A stretch of 40,374 bases of DNA from Eggerthellaceae bacterium (GTDB taxonomy: Bacteria; Actinomycetota; Coriobacteriia; Coriobacteriales; Eggerthellaceae), in assembly GCA_017431165.1 (NCBI GenBank), contig JAFRLO010000045.1, forward strand, positions 1-40,374. The letters are read 5' to 3'. Both the position numbers and the translations under genes were made by a program. The notes beneath the pieces were generated by a model. The model did not search any database. It saw only the letters and a list, made by a program, of their open reading frames with translations, and had not been told where the DNA came from. Shown piece by piece: positions 8,256 to 16,982 of the stretch. The stretch's first letter is position 1, and each line of letters starts with the position of its first letter.

Positions 8256-10754
8256 CTAACCGCGGATCTCTGCTCCCGTAGCACCCGATACCTTCTTGAC
8301 CAATTTCTCGTGGGCCTTCTCGACCTCTTCGCTCGTGAGCGTACGGTCGGCTGCACGGTACGTTAAGGCATACGCCATGGACTTCTTGCCCGTGCCCACG
8401 CGAACATCATCGCGATACACATCGAAGAGGGAGACGCTCTCGAGCAGCTTGCCGCCTGCGGAAGTCATGCACTGCAGCATCTTCTCGTTCGTGACCGATT
8501 CGTCAACCACGAAGGCAACGTCCACAGAAACAGCCGGGAAGGTCGGCACATCCACGTAATCGCGAGCGTGACGTGCGGCCTTGAGCAGCGCGTTGAGATC
8601 GAGCTCGAATGCAACCACGGGAGCTTGCGCATCGAAAGCTGCAACGGCCAGAGGATGGAGCTCGCCCACCCATCCGAGCGGTGTGCCTCCGGAAAGGACC
8701 TGCGCAGCACGACCAGGCTGCAGATGCGCCGCCTCATCGGTAGCAAGTGCCTTGAAGCGGAGCTTGTCGATGCAAAGCTCGCGGCAGAGGTTCTCAACAA
8801 CGCCCTTGCCATCGAAGAAATCGAACGGAGCGGGTGCGTTGTTCCACGTCGCCTCCCCGAAGGAGCCCGCGAGCACACCGGCGAGCTTCTCGCGCTCCTT
8901 AGGCTTCTTTCTGCCCTCGGCAGCGCTGAAGACAACGCCGATTTCGTAGAGCTGAACGTTTTTCACACCGCGGCTCTGGTTGTATGCAACGCTGCGCAAA
9001 AGGCCGGGGATGATGCTTTGGCGCATGACCGATTGGTCAGCGCTCATCGGATTGATAAGCTCGACAGCCTCGCCTAATCCGAGCGCCTCCGCACTCATCC
9101 TAAGATCGTCAAGCTCGCTTGGATCGGCGAAGGAATAGGTCATCGTCTCATTGAGACCGCTCGCACGCAAGGATGCATGGATGATGTCCTTGCGCTGCTC
9201 TGCAAGCGTACGCACCCCGAAACGTCCTCGTCCACCCGGAAGCGTCGGCTCGATGCGATCCATCCCGAAAAGACGGAGCACTTCCTCATACAAATCGATT
9301 TCGCGCTCAAGGTCGGGACGGAAGGTCGGAGCAACGACATTGAGGATGTCTTCATCTTCGCTCTCGGTCACTTCACAACCAAGACGGGTAAGGATGTCTT
9401 TAATCTCCTCAGGTGCGATGTCGGCACCCATCATGGCATTAAAGCGCGGAATACGGAAGATAAGATGGATCGGCTCGGTACGCTCTTCCCAGACATCGAC
9501 GATGCCATTTGAGCAATCGAGCTTGCTGCATGCCTTGCCGCCTGCAACCTCTATGATAAGCGCACATGCTGCATCGGAGATATCCGCGATGGGGTTATCA
9601 TCCACACCGCGCTCGTAGCGCATGGAGGACTCGCTGATAAGGCCGAGGTTTCGGCTCGTGCGGCTCGTATGCGCGCGACTGAAGGTCGCAGCCTCGAGCA
9701 AAATCTTGGTGGTCTCCTCAGTGACTTCGGTATCCATACCGCCCATGACGCCTGCAAGCGCAACCGCTTTCTCGGGCGTCGCGATGACAGTCATATCGCT
9801 CGTAAGCGTACGTTCCTCACCGTCGAGGGTTGTTAGTTTCTCTCCATCATAGGCAGGGCGCACGATGATATGCGCGCCACCGTCTTCAGAGCACAGCTTG
9901 TCATAGTCGAATGCGTGCAGAGGCTGGCCGAACAGATACAGGATGTAATTGGTAACATCGACGATGTTGTTGATGGAACGGCCACCGAGAGCGGTGATGC
10001 GCTCCACGAGCCAGTCGGGGCTCGGACCGATCTTCACATGCTCGATGACATGAGCCGTATAGCGCTTGCAACGCTCAGGGTCGGTGATGGTAACATCGAC
10101 TGGTTTGCCCGGGCACGTCTCCTTCTTGCATAGCGTAAGCGATGCAGCCATCTCGGATAGCGGATTGTCGTACGGCACACGGTACATGGCGCCAACCTCG
10201 CGGGCCATGCCGACCATGGACAGGCAATCGGGACGGTTCGGCGTTATCTCCAAATCGAGCACGGTATCACCGAGCTGGTAGTATTCTGCGAACGGCACGC
10301 CGATGGGAGCATGAGCCGGCAGAATCATGATGCCGTCATGATTGTCGGACAAGCCCAGCTCGCGCTCGGAGCAATTCATGCCGCAGCTTGTCACACCACG
10401 CAACTTCGACTTCTTTATCTCGAAATCGCCAGGCAGGACCGCACCAATCATCGCAACGACGATATGGTCGCCTTCCTTGAAGTTCTGAGCGCCGCACACA
10501 ATCTGCAAGGGCTCGGGGTTGCCATCCGAATCAACATTGCATGTTCCCACATCGACCGTGGTCACCCACAAATGGTCGGAATCGGGATGCGGGGTCTTGG
10601 TGAGCACCTTGCCAGTCACGATATGATCGAATTGCTCACCGAGCTTCTCAACGCCCTCGACGCCTGTGCCAGTCAAATCGAGCCTATCGCAGAACGCTTT
10701 GAGGTCATCAGGGATCTCGACGTATTCAGAGAGCCACTTCAACGATACCTTCAT
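8256..10754 (-). CDS. pheT: Phenylalanine--tRNA ligase beta subunit
   Basis: PheT is the beta chain of the alpha2beta2 synthetase that charges tRNA-Phe; it carries editing and tRNA-anticodon functions. The 832-residue protein has full length and all domains: an N-terminal EMAP-like tRNA-binding domain (about 40-155), the B3/B4 editing domain (about 210-400), B5 (about 410-480), the catalytic-like core, and the C-terminal ferredoxin-fold anticodon-binding domain (about 740-830, with VPTFPAVSVDVAFVV at its start). It begins 19 bases after the pheS stop and shares its transcript. Confidence 0.97.
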   Translation of the reverse strand: MKVSLKWLSEYVEIPDDLKAFCDRLDLTGTGVEGVEKLGEQFDHIVTGKVLTKTPHPDSDHLWVTTVDVGTCNVDSDGNPEPLQIVCGAQNFKEGDHIVVAMIGAVLPGDFEIKKSKLRGVTSCGMNCSERELGLSDNHDGIMILPAHAPIGVPFAEYYQLGDTVLDLEITPNRPDCLSMVGMAREVGAMYRVPYDNPLSEMAASLTLCKKETCPGKPVDVTITDPERCKRYTAHVIEHVKIGPSPDWLVERITALGGRSINNIVDVTNYILYLFGQPLHAFDYDKLCSEDGGAHIIVRPAYDGEKLTTLDGEERTLTSDMTVIATPEKAVALAGVMGGMDTEVTEETTKILLEAATFSRAHTSRTSRNLGLISESSMRYERGVDDNPIADISDAACALIIEVAGGKACSKLDCSNGIVDVWEERTEPIHLIFRIPRFNAMMGADIAPEEIKDILTRLGCEVTESEDEDILNVVAPTFRPDLEREIDLYEEVLRLFGMDRIEPTLPGGRGRFGVRTLAEQRKDIIHASLRASGLNETMTYSFADPSELDDLRMSAEALGLGEAVELINPMSADQSVMRQSIIPGLLRSVAYNQSRGVKNVQLYEIGVVFSAAEGRKKPKEREKLAGVLAGSFGEATWNNAPAPFDFFDGKGVVENLCRELCIDKLRFKALATDEAAHLQPGRAAQVLSGGTPLGWVGELHPLAVAAFDAQAPVVAFELDLNALLKAARHARDYVDVPTFPAVSVDVAFVVDESVTNEKMLQCMTSAGGKLLESVSLFDVYRDDVRVGTGKKSMAYALTYRAADRTLTSEEVEKAHEKLVKKVSGATGAEIRG

Positions 10755-10773
10755 GGTTTACCTCTCCTTATCT

Positions 10774-11835
10774 TTAGAACTGACGCAAGAAGCGCATGTC
10801 GCCTTCTAAGAGCATGCGCAGGTCAGGGACGTTGTATTTTAGGCATGCGACGCGCTCGACACCAACGCCGAATGCGAATCCTGAATACTCTTCCGGATCG
10901 ATGCCGGACATCTCGAGCACGTTGGGATCGACCATGCCGCAGCCCAAGATCTCGAGCCAGCCGGTTCCCTTGCACATGCGGCAACCCTCGCCGTGGCAGA
11001 TGCCGCAGCTCACGTCGACTTCGGCAGAGGGCTCCGTGAACGGGAAGTAGTGGGCGCGGAAGCGCGTCTTGCGCTCCTCGCCGAACATCTGCTTGCAGAA
11101 GTAATCGAGCGTGCCCTTAAGGTCTCCGAAGGTGATGCCGCGATCAACGACGAGACCCTCGATCTGGGTGAACTGGGGCAGATGACTCGGGTCAGCAACA
11201 TCGCGGCGATACACCTTGCCGGGTGCGACGATGTAGATGGGCGGTTTTTGCTGCTCCATCACATGCACCTGCACACCGGAGGTCTGCGTGCGCAAAAGCA
11301 CATCCGACTCGCCTTTAACAGCCGAGGCGTCACCCGAACGGTCGAGTACATAAAACGTATCCTGCATGCTGCGGGACGGATGGTCTTGAGGAGCATTGAG
11401 CGCGGTGAAGTTGTAGTAATCAGTCTCAACTTCGGGGCCGTACGCCACGCTGTAACCGAGTCCTAAGAAGATCTCGCATACCTCGTCGGTGATGCGGTTG
11501 ATCAGATGCCGCGTGCCCATCTGCTGGGAGCGTCCTGGCAAAGTCACGTCGACGGCCGCTGCATCGATGGCTGCCGCAAGCTCGGCTGCATCGAGCTCCG
11601 CCTTGCGGGAAGAAAGCGCTTCCTCGACGATCTTGCGCACGTCGTTCACGGTCTTGCCCACGCTCGCACGCTCTTCCTTTGGAAGCTGACCCATGCCGCG
11701 CAGATACGCCGTCAGCGTGCCGGATTTTCCGAGCACCGCGACGCGCACCTGGTCGAGGTCGCCCGAAGAAGCGGCCGCGGAAATAGCCTCGAGCGTTTGG
11801 ATTCGCAGCGATTCGAGTTCGTCTGTTATTGCCAT
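10774..11835 (-). CDS. pheS: Phenylalanine--tRNA ligase alpha subunit
   Basis: PheS carries the class II aminoacylation site. The start MAITDELESL is preferred to an in-frame start 15 codons upstream because AAAGGTG lies about 9 bases before it and the protein then has the normal 353 residues. There is an N-terminal coiled-coil tRNA-binding arm (about 5-85). The catalytic core follows, with the motif 2 region RRDVADPSHLPQFTQIEGL, the Cys-containing segment near ISCGICHGEG and the motif 3 region GFAFGVGVERVACL. The pair forms an operon. No T-box leader is visible in the 100 bases upstream. Confidence 0.97.
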   Translation of the reverse strand: MAITDELESLRIQTLEAISAAASSGDLDQVRVAVLGKSGTLTAYLRGMGQLPKEERASVGKTVNDVRKIVEEALSSRKAELDAAELAAAIDAAAVDVTLPGRSQQMGTRHLINRITDEVCEIFLGLGYSVAYGPEVETDYYNFTALNAPQDHPSRSMQDTFYVLDRSGDASAVKGESDVLLRTQTSGVQVHVMEQQKPPIYIVAPGKVYRRDVADPSHLPQFTQIEGLVVDRGITFGDLKGTLDYFCKQMFGEERKTRFRAHYFPFTEPSAEVDVSCGICHGEGCRMCKGTGWLEILGCGMVDPNVLEMSGIDPEEYSGFAFGVGVERVACLKYNVPDLRMLLEGDMRFLRQF

Positions 11836-11936
11836 ACCCTTAACACCTTTCAGAAACACGTTTCGCACATACCATGTCAATCTTTTGTATTGTATGCTTT
11901 TTCAGGTGACCTACGTGCATTTATCCTGCGGACTTA

Positions 11937-12995
11937 CTACAGGAAACGGTAACTTACCATACGAACGCCCCATGCATAGCAATTGTCGAAGCCGAACGCC
12001 TTCCACACGCCTGGCTGAAGATCGAGGCTTCTGCTTCCCGCGCCCATATACCCGCAATCATTGACGGTGGCAATCACGGTCATGCCGTTGTAATTGATCT
12101 CGACTGTCCTCCCGAAATACTGACGGTAGTTCTTCCATGCCATCGGCACCGCTACGCCCATGGACCAGTCGTCGCACACCGCACCTGTGGCAGTGATACC
12201 GGGATTCGGCGTTGTCGGATCGCTCTCTCCGCCGTATGCAGACGCATAACCCGTGAACCAACCTGTACTGCCAGGCTCTGCAACGTCACCTGAGCCCTCA
12301 TCGCCCGCACCGGGATTGGTGTTCCAGCCATCGTAGATCCCAGGATCGGAGTAGGCGTTATACATCGAGGCTGCCGCAAGCGCGAGTGCTTCAAGTCGCG
12401 CCTCCTCGGCCTGTGCATCCGCAAGCGTGTTCTTTGCCTCATCGACGATCGCTTGGGCTTCCGCCTGCTTCGCTTCGAGTTCGACGAGCTTCTTGTCTTG
12501 CTCATCGCGTTTCTCATTGAGCAGTTTCAGGAGGGCTTGGTATTCGGCGACACGCGCCTTCTGCTCGGCTATGATGTCCGCTTGATACTGCTGGATGGAT
12601 GCAAGGTATTCCAGATTGCGCAAAAGCTCCCTGAAATCCTCTGAGCTTAGAACCATATCGAGAATGCCGAGCGAGCCGCCGCGGTATTCGTAATTCGCAA
12701 GCGTTCCCAAGTCATTGCGGCCGGCGATGACCTTCTTTTGCGCTTCCATGGCCTGAGCCACCGCCTTGTCGATCTGAGCTTGGAGCGCATCGTATTCGGC
12801 TTTAAGCTGCGCGTACTCAGCCGTGACGGCCTCCATGTGGGCCTCGGCTTCAGAGAGAGCCTCTTGCGCCTCATCGACGGACGGAACAGCGTACGCACGC
12901 GGCATGCATACGCCGATGCACAACGCTAGAATCGCTCCGAAAACAACGAAAATGAGTCCTCGATGAGCATTTTTATGTCGTCTTGCAATTTGCAT
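11937..12995 (-). CDS. Secreted coiled-coil protein with C-terminal double-psi beta-barrel (3D/RlpA-like) domain
   Basis: This is a predicted exported cell-wall-associated protein. It has a signal peptide (1-37, cleavage near RAYA|VPS), a long helical coiled coil (about 40-215, rich in Ala/Glu/Gln, like the N-terminal part of PcsB/CwlO/NlpC-type hydrolase scaffolds), a Gly/Ser linker (about 220-240) and a small beta domain to the end. That domain contains GITATGAVCDDW, VNDCGYMGAGSRSLDL and a conserved final Trp/Arg region, resembling 3D/RlpA lytic-transglycosylase barrels, where an Asp is catalytic (VNDCG or SLDL). It is divergent from menG. No Shine-Dalgarno is seen; see the palindrome at the start codon. 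Confidence 0.8.
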   Translation of the reverse strand: MQIARRHKNAHRGLIFVVFGAILALCIGVCMPRAYAVPSVDEAQEALSEAEAHMEAVTAEYAQLKAEYDALQAQIDKAVAQAMEAQKKVIAGRNDLGTLANYEYRGGSLGILDMVLSSEDFRELLRNLEYLASIQQYQADIIAEQKARVAEYQALLKLLNEKRDEQDKKLVELEAKQAEAQAIVDEAKNTLADAQAEEARLEALALAAASMYNAYSDPGIYDGWNTNPGAGDEGSGDVAEPGSTGWFTGYASAYGGESDPTTPNPGITATGAVCDDWSMGVAVPMAWKNYRQYFGRTVEINYNGMTVIATVNDCGYMGAGSRSLDLQPGVWKAFGFDNCYAWGVRMVSYRFL

Positions 12996-13010
12996 AACAT
13001 TTAAATGTTA
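12995..13010. promoter_or_regulatory. 16-bp perfect palindrome at the start of the coiled-coil/barrel gene
   Basis: TAACATTTAAATGTTA reads the same on both strands and overlaps the first base of the start codon at 12995. Its left half also supplies a TAACAT -10 candidate eight to nine bases before the ATG, so a repressor bound here would cover the transcription start. No regulator is identified. Confidence 0.5.
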
Positions 13011-13030
13011 GCGGAAAATGACCTTTCCGC
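13011..13030. promoter_or_regulatory. Inverted repeat between the divergent menG and barrel-protein genes
   Basis: The perfect 7-bp arms GCGGAAA and TTTCCGC are separated by ATGACC and directly abut the 16-bp palindrome. The repeat would lie over the spacer and -35 (TTGCGG) of the minus-strand promoter. It looks like an operator rather than a terminator, because it sits between divergent starts. Confidence 0.45.
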
Positions 13031-13079
13031 AAAGAGCAGGGCCCGTTTCCGACCACTCGCAGCGATGATGTGAACCTGC

Positions 13080-13085
13080 TATACT
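13080..13085 (+). promoter_or_regulatory. Extended -10 box of menG, probably leaderless
   Basis: TGCTATACT is a full extended -10. The ATG of menG follows after eight bases, where transcription would normally start, and no Shine-Dalgarno precedes it. A leaderless transcript is the natural reading. Confidence 0.5.
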
Positions 13086-13093
13086 GCCAAACC

Positions 13094-13837
13094 ATGAGCA
13101 TCGATACTGAAACAGGCAAAGAAGCACCCGCGCAGATCTCCTCTGAGCGCGTGAAGGATATCCTCTCGTCCATCGCAAAGAAATATGAGCGCTTCAACGC
13201 GGTCTCGAGCTTCGGTGCATACAAGCTGTGGCTCAAGCACATGATGAAACTCGCCGATATCGGCCATGATGATGACGTGCTCGATGTCGCTGGCGGCACA
13301 GGCGATGTCGCCTTTGCAGTCGCACGTGCCAAACGCCCCCGTCATATCCAACTCACCGACCTCGTGCCCGAGATGCTCGAGGTGGCACGCTATCACGTGG
13401 AGCGCGAGAACAAGAACTGCGGCGTGCCGATAGATTTCCAGGTAGTGGACGCGCAGGACATGCCCTTCGATGATGAGAGCTATGAGGCGGTCACCATGGC
13501 ATACGGCATCAGAAACATGCCTGACCGCGAACGTGCGCTTTCCGAAATCTTCCGCGTCCTCAAGCCGGGCGGGCAGCTTATCTGCCTTGAGTTCTCCACA
13601 CCGACCAATGCGCTGTGGCGTGCGCTTTATAACTTCTACCTCGCCCACATGATCCCCTTCTGGGGCGGACTGATCACGGGTGATAAATCGGGGTTCGTAT
13701 ACCTCTCGAAGAGCATCAAGGCCTTCCCGGATCAGAAAACGTTCGCAGCGATGCTTCGAGCTGCAGGTTTTAGCGATGTATCGTGGAAGAACCTGACGGG
13801 CGGCATCGCCGCCGTGCATACCGCACGCAAGAAATAG
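13094..13837 (+). CDS. menG: Demethylmenaquinone methyltransferase
   Basis: MenG/UbiE uses S-adenosylmethionine to methylate demethylmenaquinone, the last step of menaquinone synthesis. The 247-residue protein has the SAM-binding motif VLDVAGGTGD (about 59-68), a post-motif Asp at LTDLVPEML, and the family signatures YERFNAVSSFG and YGIRNM. The start MSIDTETG is preferred to a start eight codons upstream because the extended -10 box lies between them. The gene implies an anaerobic respiratory chain with menaquinone. It is monocistronic here and converges on recN. Confidence 0.93.
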   Translation: MSIDTETGKEAPAQISSERVKDILSSIAKKYERFNAVSSFGAYKLWLKHMMKLADIGHDDDVLDVAGGTGDVAFAVARAKRPRHIQLTDLVPEMLEVARYHVERENKNCGVPIDFQVVDAQDMPFDDESYEAVTMAYGIRNMPDRERALSEIFRVLKPGGQLICLEFSTPTNALWRALYNFYLAHMIPFWGGLITGDKSGFVYLSKSIKAFPDQKTFAAMLRAAGFSDVSWKNLTGGIAAVHTARKK

Positions 13838-13879
13838 CACTCAAAGTGCCTGTCAAAAAACCTTTTTGAAATCAGATCT

Positions 13880-15532
13880 TTACGAGGCGTAAGAATAAGC
13901 CTGCGCCATGAGCTCTTCGGCATGCGCACGCGATGCATCCGTAAGCTCACCGGAGAGCATGCGCGCGATCTCGTCTACGCGAACATCCCCATAGATCTCC
14001 TCGATGAATGTGCGCGGATACGCCTCATCGGTCTTTTGCACCACATAGTGCGCATTGCCGTGCACGGCAACTTGCGCAAGATGCGTCACGGCGATGACCT
14101 GGTGCGTTTTTGCAAGATCGGCGAGCACCTCACCAAGCGCACGCGCCGCAGAACCAGCGACGCCTGCATCGATCTCATCGAAGATGAGCGTGTCAACCTC
14201 ATCGGCCTCGCCGAGCACTGCCTTTATCGAGAGCATCACGCGGCTGATCTCACCACCCGACGCGATCTTTACCAAAGGACGTGCTTGCAAGCCAGACCCT
14301 GGCTTGAACATAAATTCGACTGCCTGCGAACCTGTACGCGTCCATGACTCGAACTCGAGATCGGCAACTGCGCATTCAAGGCTCGCTGAGCCCATCTCGA
14401 GCCGCTGCATGTAGGCGTTAACCTCATCTGAAAAGCGAGGGGCAGCCTCTTCGCGCAAGCTTGCAAGCGCATCTGCCGCTGCCTCAAGCTCAGCCTTCGC
14501 GTCGCATACGGCCTTCTGCGCGCGCTCGCGTGCGAAATCCGTATCGTCTACTGCCTCCACGAGCCTTGCCGCAGCCTCGCGTGCAGAGAGCACGTCTTGC
14601 ATGCGCGGTCCATACGCCTTAAGCAAACCTTGTATAGCGCTTGCACGCTCTTGCATGCGCTCGAGCTCGTCTGGATCGAACTCCACGGTTAAGCGATAGT
14701 CGCGAACCTCTCCTGCAGCATCTTCCAAAAGATAGCCCGCCTCACGAAGCGAAGCTACATATGGCTCTAAACTCGCATCGATGCGAGATGCCCCTGAAAG
14801 CGCGCCTATCGCCGCCTCAAGCGCATCGATGACGCCCCCATCGCCGCTTAAAGATTCATGCGCGGTTTGCGCAGCGAGCGCGAGCGCCTCAGCATGCTCA
14901 GCACGGGAAAGCTCAGCTTTAAGCTGCTCGTACTCCCCTTCTTTCGGGTTAACCGCATCAATACGGCGAAGCACCAGCCGCGCATCATCGAGCTGCGCTA
15001 AATCAGCGGCGGACGCTGCATTCACGCGGTCGAGCTCAGCTTGCGCTTCCTTGAAGCTATCGAATGCTGCTTCATATTCAGCTTTCGCATCAAAGATGGC
15101 CTGGCCGCACCACGCATCGAGCATGCGAAGATGCGCCTGCGGGCGCATCAGCTGCTGATGCTCGTGTTGACTGCAAAGATCGATGGATGGAGCAACGCGC
15201 GAAGCGAGTTCGCTCACGCTTGCCATCATGCCGTCGATCGTCGCCTTCGAACGCCCATCGGATGTTACCGTGCGCGTGATGATGGTTTCTTCAGATGTGT
15301 CTTCTGCATCTGCCTGGGGCAAACGTAGAAACCGTCCTGCCACCGAAAGCTTATCCTCGCCTTCCCGCACTGCCATCTTGTCACCGCGCGCTCCCATCAA
15401 AAGCCCCAGCGCCGAAAGCAAGGCGGACTTGCCTGCGCCAGTCTCACCCGTGATGACGGTAAGCCTCGGCGAGAATTCAATCGAGGCTTGCTCGATGAGA
15501 GCGAGGTTTCTTACCTGGATCTCATCAATCAT
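13880..15532 (-). CDS. recN: DNA repair protein RecN
   Basis: RecN is an SMC-like ATPase that tethers broken DNA ends during recombination repair. The 550-residue protein begins MIDEIQVRNLALIE and has Walker A GETGAGKS (29-36), a long central coiled coil (about 150-360), the ABC signature region KIASGGEISRVMLS, and Walker B LIFDEIDAGVAG near residue 450. The start at 15532 overlaps the stop of the upstream flavoprotein gene by 8 bases, which points to translational coupling. An in-frame extension of 42 codons lies within the upstream gene and is not used. A weak AT-rich hairpin follows at 13855-13872. Confidence 0.95.
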   Translation of the reverse strand: MIDEIQVRNLALIEQASIEFSPRLTVITGETGAGKSALLSALGLLMGARGDKMAVREGEDKLSVAGRFLRLPQADAEDTSEETIITRTVTSDGRSKATIDGMMASVSELASRVAPSIDLCSQHEHQQLMRPQAHLRMLDAWCGQAIFDAKAEYEAAFDSFKEAQAELDRVNAASAADLAQLDDARLVLRRIDAVNPKEGEYEQLKAELSRAEHAEALALAAQTAHESLSGDGGVIDALEAAIGALSGASRIDASLEPYVASLREAGYLLEDAAGEVRDYRLTVEFDPDELERMQERASAIQGLLKAYGPRMQDVLSAREAAARLVEAVDDTDFARERAQKAVCDAKAELEAAADALASLREEAAPRFSDEVNAYMQRLEMGSASLECAVADLEFESWTRTGSQAVEFMFKPGSGLQARPLVKIASGGEISRVMLSIKAVLGEADEVDTLIFDEIDAGVAGSAARALGEVLADLAKTHQVIAVTHLAQVAVHGNAHYVVQKTDEAYPRTFIEEIYGDVRVDEIARMLSGELTDASRAHAEELMAQAYSYAS

Positions 15533-16865
15533 GCGCCTCACCAGACCCGATAAGCTTTTTCGCGGCGCACTGGCCCGCAAGCAATCCGCTTGACCATGCC
15601 CAATGCAGGTTATAGCCGCCGCAGGGACCATCGACATCGAGTGCTTCGCCCACCGCATAAAGACCAGCTTGTCCCTCTACGGCAAGCGTTTTGCTACTCA
15701 CGCATGCGACATCGATTCCGCCGCGACGGACTTGACAGAGATTGGAATCACCGATGCCTGCGAGTTTTAGCGAGAAGAAAGTCAGACGAGTACCGAGATC
15801 GCTTATCATCTCCTCGTCATCGGGTGCGCACAGATCATCAGGGCTTAAGCCGATCGGCTTCAAGGCCGCATCGACCACGCGGGGCAAGAGGAATCCTCGC
15901 AGCACATCGGCACAGGTCGGCGTACGACCAAGAAGCTTTTCTGCAGCGCGTGCGCGATTGCGGATGACATCGGCAGCCCATTCGTGATGGCCTAAATCGA
16001 AGAAATCGACGTTCAGTTCGTCACCAGGCTCGGCAATGCGCGACAGGTTGAATACGCAGATACCCGATACGCCGTATTTGCGGAAGAGGATCTCACCGCT
16101 TTCACTCCCGATGCACCCCATCGTATTCTCGTCTTCTTGACGCATGAGGATGACGTTGCATTTGACGCGGATGTTATCGAGTTCGCGTACTATGGGGATG
16201 TAGTCCTTGGTCACGCGCAAGGGACCAAGCATGGGTTTGAGCTCGAGGATGCGAAGGCCATCGAAAGCCGAGAGGTCCACGCTTTCTAAGGCGCGGCCCC
16301 CACATGCGATGATGACGGCATCAGCTCTTTCGAAGCGACCGTCTGCCATACGCAAGGTATATGGTTTTCCCTCTTCCCTGGGCGCTTCGATGGATTTCAC
16401 GGCACAGCCGCATGCCTCCTTAACCCCGAAAACTGAAGCGGCAGCACGCAACACATCGACAACGACGCTCGCCTTGTTCGCAAGCGGGAAGCGGCGGCCA
16501 TCCTCCTCCTGCCACCAGTCCATGCCAAGCTCTTCGAAGAAATCGGTTACGGGAGAAAAGCCCTCTTCTTTCTTTGGGCCATCGGGAACATGCGGCGCAT
16601 ACGTTCGCGCATCGAGCGCATCGTATACGCACCTTACGAAATCGGAGTTGTGGTAACGCCACAGGTCAAGATGCTCGTTCGTAAAATTGCATCTCCCATT
16701 GCCCGTCACCAAGATGGACTTGCCAACACGATCGGCTGCCTCGTAAATGGTGATGGCTGCATACTCGGAAGCATCGCTTCCGAAGGATTCGCGGAACTGT
16801 TTGCCAGCGGCGATAGCCGCCGTGAGCCCTGCCGCGCCTCCACCTATGATAGCTAGTTTCTTCAT
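15525..16865 (-). CDS. HI0933-family FAD-dependent oxidoreductase (YhiN/BaiN-like)
   Basis: This cytoplasmic flavoprotein belongs to the HI0933/YhiN family, whose general function is poorly known; some gut members have been linked to bile-acid dehydroxylation (BaiN), which cannot be concluded here. The 446-residue protein has the dinucleotide-binding motif IIGGGAAGLTAA near the N-terminus, GNGRCNFTN, the VIIACGG strand, and the C-terminal signature GGYNLHWAWSSGLLAG. The start MKKLAIIGG is preferred over an in-frame start 32 codons upstream: the family begins here, and TGCTATGGT stands six bases before it. It shares an 8-base overlap with recN. Confidence 0.9.
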   Translation of the reverse strand: MKKLAIIGGGAAGLTAAIAAGKQFRESFGSDASEYAAITIYEAADRVGKSILVTGNGRCNFTNEHLDLWRYHNSDFVRCVYDALDARTYAPHVPDGPKKEEGFSPVTDFFEELGMDWWQEEDGRRFPLANKASVVVDVLRAAASVFGVKEACGCAVKSIEAPREEGKPYTLRMADGRFERADAVIIACGGRALESVDLSAFDGLRILELKPMLGPLRVTKDYIPIVRELDNIRVKCNVILMRQEDENTMGCIGSESGEILFRKYGVSGICVFNLSRIAEPGDELNVDFFDLGHHEWAADVIRNRARAAEKLLGRTPTCADVLRGFLLPRVVDAALKPIGLSPDDLCAPDDEEMISDLGTRLTFFSLKLAGIGDSNLCQVRRGGIDVACVSSKTLAVEGQAGLYAVGEALDVDGPCGGYNLHWAWSSGLLAGQCAAKKLIGSGEAHD

Positions 16866-16871
16866 GCGTCT

Positions 16872-16880
16872 ACCATAGCA
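16872..16880 (-). promoter_or_regulatory. Extended -10 box of the HI0933-family gene, probably leaderless
   Basis: TGCTATGGT on the minus strand ends six bases before the ATG at 16865, with no Shine-Dalgarno between, so transcription would start at or next to the start codon. Confidence 0.4.
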
Positions 16881-16932
16881 CATAATGCACACCTCGCTCG
16901 GCATTTCAGGAGCGAAGAGGGCGTACAAAGCG

Positions 16933-16943
16933 CGTATAATGAA
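16933..16943 (+). promoter_or_regulatory. Putative -10 of the glpA-like operon
   Basis: A perfect TATAAT (inside GCGTATAATG) lies about 45 bases upstream of the ATG at 16983. No convincing -35 box is seen. The leader carries the AAGGGG ribosome-binding site. Confidence 0.45.
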
Positions 16944-16982
16944 GAACGCCACGTAGGACAAATAACGACAAGGGGCTCACTC

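Noticed and set aside
8568-9077. Plus-strand open frame inside pheT
   Set aside because: Antisense shadow of a conserved synthetase gene, without ribosome-binding site or recognisable domain.
11836-11936. Possible T-box leader upstream of pheS
   Set aside because: Only about 100 bases are available and neither a specifier stem nor a terminator/antiterminator pair is visible.
13855-13872. TCAAAAA...TTTTTGA hairpin between menG and recN
   Set aside because: The stem is made only of A-T pairs apart from its ends and has no GC core; as a terminator it is too weak to list.
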